Assembly: GCA_018857735.1 (NCBI GenBank)
Contig: JABMCL010002405.1
Location: forward strand, 118,501-182,500
Length of the DNA stretch: 64,000 nucleotides
Direction of reading: 5' to 3'
From: Alviniconcha marisindica
Lineage: Eukaryota > Mollusca > Gastropoda > Provannidae
Positions 28,274 to 39,914 of the stretch are shown here, in pieces. A model generated the notes under the pieces. That model was not told the DNA's origin. It did not search any database and worked only from the letters and a program-made list of their open reading frames with translations. Each line of letters begins with the position of its first letter. The first letter of the stretch is position 1. The position numbers and the translations under genes were made by a program.

Positions 28274-28870
28274 GAACGCGCGCGCGCTCTTATGCCAGTA
28301 ACAGTTTGGTTGGGTTTGTTATTCCATATTTATTGCTTTCATTTAATACGATTAATTTTACGTTGTGAGTCACCGGCAGATTCTCGAATTTAAACAAGTT
28401 GCGTGGTGTGAATGTAGGAGGAGATTCCATTCAGTTATGGGGTTTTGTTTTCCATCTCATTCTCATTGTGACACCCCTTGCCCCCCCCCCCCCCCCCCCC
28501 CCAAACCCTCCCGTTCCCCACCGTCTGCTCGTGAAGTCGAGTGCATATTACGTACAACCTGTGAGTGTGAATCACTCGGTGTGAATTCATTGACTGACAT
28601 AAGTTGAATTTCAGTGTTGTTGTGCTGTCCTCCGTTTGACCATCTTGCACTTGAAGTTGAAGCACACCGTAGTGCGGTCTGAAGGGTTTGTTTGTTTTTT
28701 GTTAAAAAAATGTTTTGGGGGGTGGGGGGGGGGGGGGGGGGAGAAGCGGTGGGTGGTCCGTGATGATTTTATTTTGTTTGTTGGCTGGATGAATGAATGG
28801 CGTTAGCTCACACACTGGATTTTAAACGGTTGTTATTTCTGGCCTTGGTATCACTCTCGAATCTTGCCTG

Positions 28871-28914
<44 letters not shown>

Positions 28915-30964
28915 CCCCCCCCCCCTTCCCCACCCCCCACCCCCCCGCGTGCTCGCACCTCCTGCACTGTGGAGCAGTTCAGTTACCATGCTTAATGACT
29001 TAAATAATGAACAGAGAGATGTTTGACGTCCACTGGGTTTATAAACTCTGTACTCAGGACGTACAAACACATCAGAGCTCAAGAGCTGTGTGGGAGTCGA
29101 GGTGGCCGCCCTGGGCACCCCGTCCCTATACTCCTATGCTCTCTCTCTCTGTGTCTCTCTCTCTCTGTCTCTCTCCTTTCAGATTACCCTGTGGGAAGGT
29201 TGGGGAATGGGGGGGGGGGGGGGGGGGGGGGGGGGGCATACCTCAGTAGTTTGGTGTGCTACGCTTGTGATCCAGTGAAAGCAGCTACCGTGGGTTCGGC
29301 TCCTTGGGACTGGCGGGATAATAATAATAATAATAAAAATAAAAATAATAATGGAAATCTGTAAAGCGCCTACCCTGCGGCTCAAAGCGCTGACCAAGCA
29401 TAGTATGACACACATCAGAAAATGGAGTGTCAGTGACTAGGTCTGTGTCGGTGTGTTTGTTGGTCCAGGGACGGATATATGTAACCCAGTGAAGTGTGGT
29501 CAGGCCGTGACTTAAAAGAGTTTTGAATGTGTGTCGGTGACTATGTCGGTGTTTGTACTTCGTTTTCAGTGCTGCATTTACGTCCCTAGGCTAGAGACCA
29601 TAGGATTATTAGGGACGGGGAGCCCAGGACGGCCACCTCGACTCTCACACAGCTCTTGAGCTCTGACGTGTTTGTGCGATTTGTACGATGATGATGAAGT
29701 GATGCTTAATGTCCTCAGATGTCGGCTGACATATTAGGGACAAGCTGTGACCAATGCCGAAGCATGGTTCAATAAATCTTTACGTCCACGGAAGCCAGAA
29801 GGCTCGTTAGGACGGACAGCCCAGGACGGCCACCTCGACTCTCACGCAGCTCTTGAGCTCTGATGTGTTTGTACGTCCAGAGTACAGATTTTATAACCCA
29901 GTGGACGTCAGAATTCCCAGCTGCTAGTTAAAGACTAACTTCAGAGCTCCGGAGCTGTGTGAAAGTCGAGGTGGTTGTCGTGGACTCCCTGTCCCTAACA
30001 GTCCTTGTGGTTTCTGTGTGGACGTGGAAGCGACGTTTGAAGCAAAAAGAGAGTTCTCAGAGCTCAGGAGCTGTGTGTGAAGGTCGAGGTGGTTGTCATG
30101 GGCTCCCCGACCCTTTATAGTCCTTGTGGCCTCGGTGGACGTCAAACTCAAAGCAGCATTTGAAGAAGAAGAAGAGAACTTTGTCAGAGCTCAGGAGCTG
30201 TGCGTGAAGGTCGAGGTGGCGGTCCTGGACTCCCCTTCCATTCATAAACACGCCTCACAGACTCTGTGCGGACGCAAAGACGCACCAGAACACGCTTGTC
30301 GGTGAGCTCACGGAGCTGTTATTGTATCTTTTATTCGGTACTGGACTAAATTCCCCTTAGAAGACTTCAAAACTAATCCGGGATCCCCCCCCCCCCCCAC
30401 CCCCCCTCTCTCTCTCTCTAGATCAGATGTGTATTGCCCTGATGTGACCGTACCGGTTGACTGGGCGTAAAACACCAACTTACTTACTTACTTACTTACT
30501 TTCTCTCTCTCTCCTGTCGTCCCCAGAGCCCGGAGCGGGAGGGATGCGAACAGAAACGCGCCAAGACGGAGGCAGCGCTGGCCCAGGACGTGATCGCGTG
30601 GGGCGAGGCGACGTCCGGAGGGAGGGACACCTCGGCCTTCACCCCCTGGACCCCCACCGCCCCGCTGGCCGCATCCCTGAAGGGAGGGAAGCTGCTGGCT
30701 CTGCAGCCTCATCTGATCAGAGAGGGGTAAGTGAGTGTGTATAGCGTGGCTGACTACGGTGCCGGGGGGGGGGGGGGGGGGGGGGTATGCTCCCTTGGTT
30801 GAAAGACCACGGTCAGGAGGGAGAGAAAGAGCATGATGATGATGATGTGGGGCTTAGTGTTCTCAGATGTCTGGCTGATATGTTAGGGACAAACTATAAT
30901 TTTGAGAAAGAGCATACCCTCTCTCTCTCCCTGTCTGTCGTTAAAGACATTTTTTTCAGCCCTT

Positions 30965-31050
<86 letters not shown>

Positions 31051-31477
31051 ACCACACACACACACGTGCCCGCCCGCTCACACCCCCCCCCCCCCTCGTG
31101 AATCAGTGTAGGCCAACCCAGACAACTGGGGGGGGGGGGAGGCAGGCGTCTGTCCCATCAATCCAGGTTAGATTCCAGTCTGTGATCTATCAGTGAATGA
31201 CACCTTTGACCTGAAAACACAAACATCTCGGCTTCGGCCTTTTACTTGCATTGAGTGAGGGAATGAATGAGTGATAAGGCCACCAATCCTCCCCCCCCCC
31301 CCTCCCCCCCCCTCTCTCTCTCTCTCTCGTCTCTTGTCCCTGTGAATGCAGCCAGGATGTAGGTCTGTCATTCTACCCGGCCTGATACCGTATCACACAC
31401 ACACAGACAGTGCTGGCGGGACCAGACCGCCTGCAACCGGATCTCAGACGATCAGAGTCCACACACACACACTGTGA

Positions 31478-31527
<50 letters not shown>

Positions 31528-31564
31528 CACACGCACACTGTGACACACACACACGCACACTGTG

Positions 31565-31595
<31 letters not shown>

Positions 31596-31611
31596 CACAC
31601 ACCACACTGTA

Positions 31612-31680
<69 letters not shown>

Positions 31681-31687
31681 GCACACT

Positions 31688-31738
<51 letters not shown>

Positions 31739-31859
31739 CACAAAATCAGAGTCTACAAAACACACACACACACGTGACACACACACACACAACACACACA
31801 CACAAAACGCACACGCACACAAACACAGAGTCTACACACACACGCACACACGATCAGAG

Positions 31860-31897
<38 letters not shown>

Positions 31898-31938
31898 CGC
31901 ACACAAACACAGAGTCTACACACACACGCACACACACA

Positions 31939-31992
<54 letters not shown>

Positions 31993-34900
31993 GCCTCATG
32001 CAGCCTGTACCGAAGCCACTCAGCGGAGCGTGGGCCGGGGAACCACGTGTAGTGGTTGTCTGTCTGGTCGGGGAGAGTGCGGATCAGTCCCGAGGACGAA
32101 GGACGAGTCGGGTCGGGGCACGTCGGCCGCGCCGGCCCTGGCCCCTTGCACGTGATGTTCGGCGCTCAGTGCTAGCTAGCTAGCACTAGCTTGCCTGCCC
32201 GCGCGTTCAGTTCAGGGCTGACTGGAGTGCAGGGTGGTGGAGAGGAGAGTGGGTGGCAGTCAGGTTAAACCCCCCCCCCCCCCGCCCGCCCGCCCGCTCC
32301 CCTTTACACTTTCCATGCAGGGTGGTGGAGAGGAGAGTGGGCGGCAGTCAGGTTAAGACCCCCCCCCCCCCCCCCCCGCCCGCCCGCTCCCCTTTACACT
32401 TTCCATGCAGGGTGGTGGAGAGGAGAGTGGGCGGCAGTCAGGTTAAGACCCCCCCCCCCCCCCCACCTTTACACTTTCCATGCAGGGTGGTGGAGAGGAG
32501 AGGGGCGGCAGTCAGGTTAAGACCCCCCCCCCCCCCCCCCCCTTTACACTTTCCATGCAGGGTGGTGGAGAGGAGAGTGGGCGGCAGTCAGGTTAAGACC
32601 CCACCCTTTACACTTTCCATGCAGGGTGGTGGAGAGGAGAGTGGGCGGCAGTCAGGTTAAGACCCCCCCCCCCCCCCCCACCCTTTACACTTCCATGCAG
32701 GGTGGTGGAGAGGAGAGTGGGCGGCAGTCAGGTTAAGACCCCCCCCCCCCCACTTTCCATGCAGGGTGGTGGAGAGGAGAGTGGGCGGCAGTCAGGTTAA
32801 GACCCCCCCCCCCCCCCCCCCCTTTACACTTTCCATGCAGGGTGGTGGAGAGGAGAGTGGGCGGCAGTCAGGTTAAGACCCCCCCCCCCCACTTTCCATG
32901 CAGGGTGGTGGAGAGGAGAGTGGGCGGCAGTCAGGTTAAGACCCCCCCCCCCCCCCCCCGCCCCCCTTTACACTTTCCATGCAGGGTGGTGGAGAGGAGA
33001 GTGGGCGGCAGTCAGGTTAAGACCCCCCCCCCCCCCCCCGCCCCCTTTACACTTTCCATGCAGGGTGGTGGAAGAGGAGAGTGGGTGGCAGTCAGGTTAA
33101 GACCCCCCCCCCCCCCCCCCCCCCTTACACTTTCCATGCAGGGTGGTGGAAGAGGAGAGTGGGTGGCAGTCAGGTTAAGACCCCCCCCCCCCCCCCAACA
33201 CTTTCCAAGGGTGGTGGAAGGATGGGCGGCAGTCAGGTTAAGACCCCCCCCCCCCACCAACACTTTATCACTATCGCAGGTAGACCCCCCCCCCCCAACA
33301 CCTTTCATGCAGGGTGGTGGAAGAGGAGAGTGGGTGGCAGTCAGGTTAAGACACCCCTCCCGCCCCCAACCCGCGTTTAGGCTTTCCATGCACTTGCGCC
33401 AACACCACGGGCCGAGTGTTGGTCATGGTCACATGGATGCCCGGGACCGTTTTGTTTTTGCCTGCTAGGCTATATATCCACCTCCACCCCTGTCCGACGG
33501 TGTGTGTGTGAGGGGGGGGGGGGGGGGGGGAGAGGAGAGAGAGTTATTGTAAAGGGTCCTGTGTTCCCACCTTGTGCAGTAGATGGGCGCTATAGAAACT
33601 GCCTTTCATTATTATTATTATTATTATTATTATTTTTAATAGACATTTGACGCCCACCGTGAGATTTCTCCAGAGTCTAAATTCTGTGCAGACGCTACAA
33701 AAGTCCTTGGGATCGGACTAGGACAGTATTGATAAATAAACCAAGGTCTTCGTGCGTATACACCTGTGCAAAAAGATACAGATCTCAGATTATACAGATT
33801 ATGCCCAAGTCTCAGATTATACCCAGGTCTCAGATTATACCCAAGAAAGAGAGCGTGACTGTTCCCTGCAGTGTTCATGGTTATTCAAAAACTGGAAAGT
33901 AGTCACGCAACAAAACAGCGTAAATTATTGTAAGCGCCTCTCAGTTCTGGGTGTAGTTTGGTTGCAAAATTACTCACGATGGATGTGGATTGATGCAGAG
34001 TGTGCATTGCATAGTACCTGCTAATATCTATTATCGTAGCTACAATTATGTATTTTGTGTTGACATACGTGGATGGCACATGCTAATAGCTATTATCGTA
34101 GCTACAATTATGTATTTTGTGTTGACATGCATGGATGGTACATGCTAATATCTATTATCGTAGCTACAATTACATATTTTGTGTTGACATACGGGGATGG
34201 TGCTTGGGTGTGCAGTAGTCTGTGTGTAGTGTTCACCTGACACAAGGAACTGCATACTAAGGGGCTGAAATCTTTATCTCCTGTTCTGAGAGTTTGAAAA
34301 GCCTTCCAATACAGGTTCTGTTTTGGTGTGTGAGAATAGATGGTTTCAGACTGTGTCTTCAGTTCACGACAATGCCTCATTGTCTGATTTCTAACTGTTC
34401 CTATAACAAGTATAATGACTGACCGGTACATGTAGATTGCAAAAATGTAATGCTGTAAAAAACAGCAGCACCCAGCGATTGAAGGTATCAGACGTTCTGC
34501 TGGAAGGACGACTTTTTCTTTGTTTTATTCGTAGCAGGAGTTCAGTAGGGCAAGCGTGTAAACACGGAGAAATGTGTGCCATTTCTGCGACGCAGGAGTA
34601 CTATCAGCGTCGGTATCACCGTCAACGCAGACAGACATATGTTAGGTACAATTATGCTAATGCTAGCAACAGTAATACAGTTATAGATGTCTATGTGTCT
34701 GTTACTTTGTATCTACTTTATCAGGTTAATGCTATCTGGCCCGGCCCAGGTCTTTTCCAGCTCGGGCCGAGTTTTGAGTGGCTGATCAGCACTGTTGATC
34801 TGATATGAGATACATGTTTGTGTACTCTGTTCGAGTGGCAGTGTAACTCCTGATAAATGTATGCACAAACAGATAAGCGGCATTGGTGTCACAGTTAATC

Positions 34901-35081
34901 TTGTTGCCAAGATCTGGGTGGGTGAGTGGGTGGGTGGGTGGGGGGTCACGCTGAGGTCAGAACCAGCTTGTTTATGTCTCCGTGACCCACACGCACATTT
35001 GACGTAGCCACGCACGCATACGCGCACATACACACCTGGTACACACGCACACACACATACACATGCACATGGTACATGCAT

Positions 35082-35140
<59 letters not shown>

Positions 35141-38100
35141 TTCATGCACACACACACACGCACACGCACACGCACACATGCCACGCATGCCCACATTCTC
35201 CACACAGATGACCCTGATCAAGTAACGTTGAGGAGCCGAAGTTCTCAGTAAAAAAAATTATGCGTAATAGCGTATCTTTTTGACTGGCGCCTATTTACGG
35301 ATGAACGAAATTTAATATTGAGCCTGTTTGTTTGTGTCTGTTGAAACAGCGTACCAACCTTCCTGCACACGGGACCACCAGTACTTCTGAACCCTGAACG
35401 GGTCATCCCATACTCGGAGTCGCAGAGGTCAGTTGCTCGGCCTGCTGCAGGGTGTTCCCTTTTGCTCTGCAGTGCGCTGTTGTTGATTGTCCGGTGTATG
35501 GGACCCACTGCCCACTGTCCCCCAGTCCCTCGTGTATGTAACCTGTAACTGAAATACAAATCTGGATCCATAATAGTGTATCAGTAACAGGGTTTTTAGT
35601 GAGTTTCTTTCTTTGTCTTTTTTTTTTTAGTAGGTTTGTTTGTTGTGAGTTTCTTTCTGTGTTCTTAGTTGTTTTTTTTTTTAGTGAGTTTGTTTGTTTG
35701 TTGACAGATATGAGCGCCATTTCACCCCCAATGTGTCGCTGGCCCCTACCCCTCAAACCAAAGGCAAATCCGAAGAGGAGGACGAGCGGGGCGAGGAACA
35801 GGAGCAGCCCCAGGAGCTCACGGTCCACGTCAAGGTCAAGGCCAAGGAGGAGCCGAAGGCGGGAGTGGTCCCCACCCTGCCCGTCGCCATGGAGAGCAGC
35901 CGGGATTACCGGGAGTATGACTTGCCAACCGACACAGATGATTCCAGCGTCGGGCAGAGTTCTCCCCTCGACAGTGAGTGCATGCAGCTGGTTTAAACTG
36001 TCATTGGCGGGAGCTGCCACAAGTATCATTTTTGTTGTGACAGATGTGTTTGTCGCAACAAAAGTATGCTTGTTGCAACAAACCAAAATTATGTTTGTTG
36101 CAACAAAATATTTTTGTTGCGACAAAACTGTGTGTTTGTCGCGACAAAAGTATGCTTGTTGTGACAAAATTATGTTTGTCACGATAAATATTTGTCCTGA
36201 CAAAAGTTTTGTTGCGACAAAAATGATACTTGTGGCAGTTCCAGCCAGTGATATTAAACAGTTTTTATTAATGAAAGCCTACCAGCATACAATAACACAA
36301 TATTTCTGGGGGGAGCGTCAAACAAGTAAACTTACATGAGACGCTCAAAATAACAAACACATGATGTGGTGGGTAGGGCTAACATTGTAACTAGATTTCA
36401 GAGAGAGAGGGAGAAGGGGGTGGGGAAGGAAATGGAAAGCAGGAAGGAGAAAGAGAAGGAGTATGGAGACAGATAAGAGGCACAGCATTTTGGTTACAGT
36501 TCAGTCGCGACTCGGTTTAAATCACCAAAGCATTTTTTTTTGCGTATGATGAATTTGTGAATTGTTAAAAATATTGCAGAATGTGTAGCAATAAATTTGT
36601 AGTGCATGCAGTTTGACCCTTGTTGTCACTAAACATGGCGGGGTGCTACAAGCAGAATCTGGATGGTCACGTTGAAGCGGTGTTATCGGTTGCTTTTAGT
36701 TTTACACAGCGATTTTCTCTGCTGTTGAGCAGGCTCTTGGTCTTGGCGCTTCACATCTGCATGCTGGGTTATTTTTTTCTTCCGTGTGCCCGTAGTCCGT
36801 GGGATCTTTAAAGTGCGTATGCAATTTTTTTACGTGCATCTACATGTGAGGGATGTCAAGTTTATAGGCTCATCAGGATTTCTGCAGAGTGCGCGCAGAA
36901 TTATTTGATTCTGGAGAGATCACAGGGCATGCACAAAGCCCAGCGTAACCTACGGGAGAATGGCATTTTTTGTTGTTGCTGTCCATTCGCTATGAAATTC
37001 AGTTTGATGTTTGAAAATATCATACAATACAGATGAGTGTGGTGTCCCAGAAAACTCAGCTGTTCAAGTTTTGTTGTTGTTGTTGATTTTGCACCCAGAT
37101 TCACCACTAGGGATGGAAAAGGGAGGAAGGAGGTGGAAGGGAAGCAACTCTTTAATCTGATACAGACACAAAAAGGTGGATTTGCAGTGTGATTTGGAAC
37201 ATGATTGCAAGCGGGTAGAAGAGGTTAACGGCAGCACCTGACACTTTTTTTTCTCCTTTGCACGACGGGCCTGCGAGAAGGTAGAAGAAGTTGACGACAG
37301 CTAACAGACATCACCTTTCTTGCTTCGCGCAGCAGATCACAGGGAGGTAGAAGAGGTTAACGACGGCTAACGGCAACACCTGACGCTCTTTCTTGCTTTG
37401 CGCGACAGGCCTGTGAGAGAAGCTAGAAGAGGCTAACAACAGCTAACAGCAGCGCCTGACGCTCTTTCTTGCTTTGTGCGGCAGGTCGCGAGGAGGTGCG
37501 GTTCAGCGACTCGCCGGTGTTCGAGAGCACGCTGGAGCAAGAGCTGGCCCTGATCCACCGCGCGCTGGACGGCAAGGTGCCCAACACCAAGGAAGGGCGC
37601 GACGGCTTCCTGCACGAGTACTCCAAGCTGCGGGCCAGGCAGGAGGAGCTGGTGCACTGCCTGTGTCGCGAGAAGGACGGGCTGAAGAGGGTGAGTTGCT
37701 CGACTGAGCCGGTTGGGACCTGATGCGCGACGCGTCGCGTGCGTGGAGTCGCGGTTGTAGCCCCTCTTTGAACGCTCGCAGTGCTGACTGCTCGGGTGTT
37801 TGTTGGGCATGCGTGCATGGCAGTTTTTTTTAGAGTTGGTCGCTCGTTGGTCATATGTTGGGCTTGGTTGTGATGGGTTTTTGATTTGGTTTTTGAAGTG
37901 GGGTAAGATGAAGAGTACCCTTTCTGCTAGATTTTAGGGTGGCCTTTTTGGCCATATCTGCTTGATTTTTAGAGTGGTCTTTTATGACCACTTCTTGATT
38001 TTGGGGTGGTGTTTATGTTCACTTCTGATTGATTTTAGGGTGGTATTTACCAATTTTAGGGTGGTTTTTACGACCGCTTCTGCTAGATTTTAGTGTGCTA

Positions 38101-39882
38101 TTTAAGACCATTTTAGCTTGATTTTTTTTAGGGTGGTCCTTACGACCACTTCTGCTTGATTTTAGGGTGGTCTTTATGACCACTTCTGCTTGAATTGAGG
38201 ATGGTCTTTACCACAACTTCTGCTTGATTAATAAGGTGGTCTTTAAAACCACTTCTTGATTTTAGCATGTTCCATACAGCCACCTTTTGATTTTAGGGTG
38301 GCCTTAAGACCATTTATATTGATCTTAGGACGGTCATTTTGACCACTTCTGCTTGATCTTAGGGTGGTCTTACTCTTAGAAGCAGGGTATCACTGCAGCA
38401 GCAGTGGTGGTGGTGGTACAGCAGGTCCCAGAGATGACTGACAAGCCGTTGTGTGCTGTGCAGGAGATTGGCATGATGCACAGCCAGAACGAGGACCTGG
38501 CTCGCAAGATGCGAGCGCTGGAGAACGAGATGGCGGGCCTGCGGCTGGACAGTGAGCGCCGCGAGCGCTTGGTGCAGGAGGAGAGGGCTGTGCTGGCGCA
38601 GCGACTGGCCACCATACAGAGCGAGAACTCGCAGGAGGTGAGCAGAGACTGTTGTAGAGTACACATATCCACCATACAGAGCGAGAACTCGCAGGAGGTG
38701 AGCAGAGACTAGTAGAGTGCACATACCCACCATACAGAGCGAGAACTCACAGGAGGTAAGCAGAGACTTGTAGAGTACACATAACCCACCATACAGAGTG
38801 AGAACTCACAGGAGGTGAGCAGAGACTGTTGTAGAGTACACATACCCACCATACAGAGCGAGAACTCGCAGGAGGTGAGCAGAGACTGGTAGAGTGCACA
38901 TATCCACCGTATAGAGCGAGAACTCGCAGGAGGTGAGCAGAGACAGTTGTAGAGTACACATACCCACTGTATATGGTGTAGAGTATGCATATCCACCGTA
39001 TAGAGTGAGAACTCGCAGGAAGTTGAGCAGAGACTGCTGTAGAGTACACATATCCACCATATAATACGCTGTTGAGTACACATATCCACCATATAGAGCA
39101 AGAACTCGCAGGAGGTGAGCAGAGACAGTTGTGAGCAGAGACAGTTGTAGAGTGCACATATCCACGGTATAGAGTGAGAACTCACAGGAGGTGAGCAGAG
39201 ATTTGTAAGGTACATATATCCACCATATAGAGTGAGAACTTGCAGGAGGTAAGCAGAGACTTGTAGAGTGCACATATCCACCATACAGAGCGAGAACTCG
39301 CAGGAGGTAAGCAGAGACTGCTGTAGAACAGGTACACATATCCACAGTATAGAATATAGTACAAAATTTAATGCACAACCAATATAGAACAAGAACTCAC
39401 AGGTGAGCAGAGACTGTTGTAGAGTGCACATATCCACCATACAGAGCGAGAACTCGCAGGAGATGAGCAGAGACTGTTGTGGAGTACACATATCCACCAT
39501 ACAGAGCGAGAACTCGCAGGAGGTGAGCAGAGACTGTTGTGGGGTACACATATCCACCATACAGAGCGAGAACTTGCAGGAGGTGAGCAGAGACGTATCC
39601 ACCATGGCCACCATATCAGCACACCTGGCCACCATTCAGAGTGAAAACTTGCAGGCGAGCATAGATTGTAGAGCGCACATTATGGTTTGCCTTGGTGAAA
39701 GTTCTTCAGTATTTATACTGAAAGTTGTAAGCTCTGGCGATGCCATCTCCCATTTTAGTTTGCTCAGCAGGGCAAGACTTCAGTTTCAGACTGCAAGGTA
39801 ATACTTGGAACATACTGTAAAATAAAGCTTTGAGCGTGTCGCATGTTAATACTCTGGATGTAACACGTGTAGGGATTGTGTG

Positions 39883-39914
<32 letters not shown>

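Larger units (their letters stand above)
2331..30526 (+). other. Ski intron 1 (28.2 kb, phase 0)
   Basis: The donor is gtaagc at 2331 and the acceptor is a pyrimidine-rich run ending ccccag at 30526. The intron is filled with satellites, SINEs, short composite elements and microsatellites listed separately. Stretches 2656-3560, 4421-4700, 6130-6660 and 11640-12500 are AT-rich and show nothing I recognise. No additional Ski-like exon was found. A small alternative exon could be missed among the repeats. Confidence 0.8.
30727..35349 (+). other. Ski intron 2 (4.6 kb, phase 2)
   Basis: Donor gtaagt, acceptor gttgaaacag. It contains (CT)n/(CA)n tracts, the poly-C minisatellite (32.2-33.35 kb), small tandem repeats at 33.8 and 34.0-34.2 kb and a (CA)n tract at 35.04-35.18 kb. 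34200-34960 shows nothing recognisable. Confidence 0.8.
35974..37484 (+). other. Ski intron 4 (1.5 kb, phase 1)
   Basis: Donor gtgagt. It contains the inverted-repeat element at 36001-36252, the family D repeat at 36255-36352, an unremarkable T-rich middle (36500-37130), and a tandem array over the acceptor (37205-37484). Confidence 0.8.

Noticed and set aside
31444..32052. Cys-Val and His-Thr repeat proteins
   Set aside because: All frames of a (CA)n array are open. There is no start context or non-repeat sequence.
32220..33350. CRISPR-like array of regular repeats
   Set aside because: The spacers are homopolymer C of varying length, not unique sequences, and the region is a eukaryotic intron.
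35403..36339. Open frames of 266 (-) and 246 (+) codons over Ski exon 4
   Set aside because: They are shadows of the GC-rich exon 4 and the inverted-repeat element. The Ski frame is supported by splice phases and homology.
38709..39635. 308-codon minus-strand open frame over the exon 6 donor array
   Set aside because: It is the antisense of a 60-bp minisatellite. The frame stays open because the period is divisible by three, and no domain is present.
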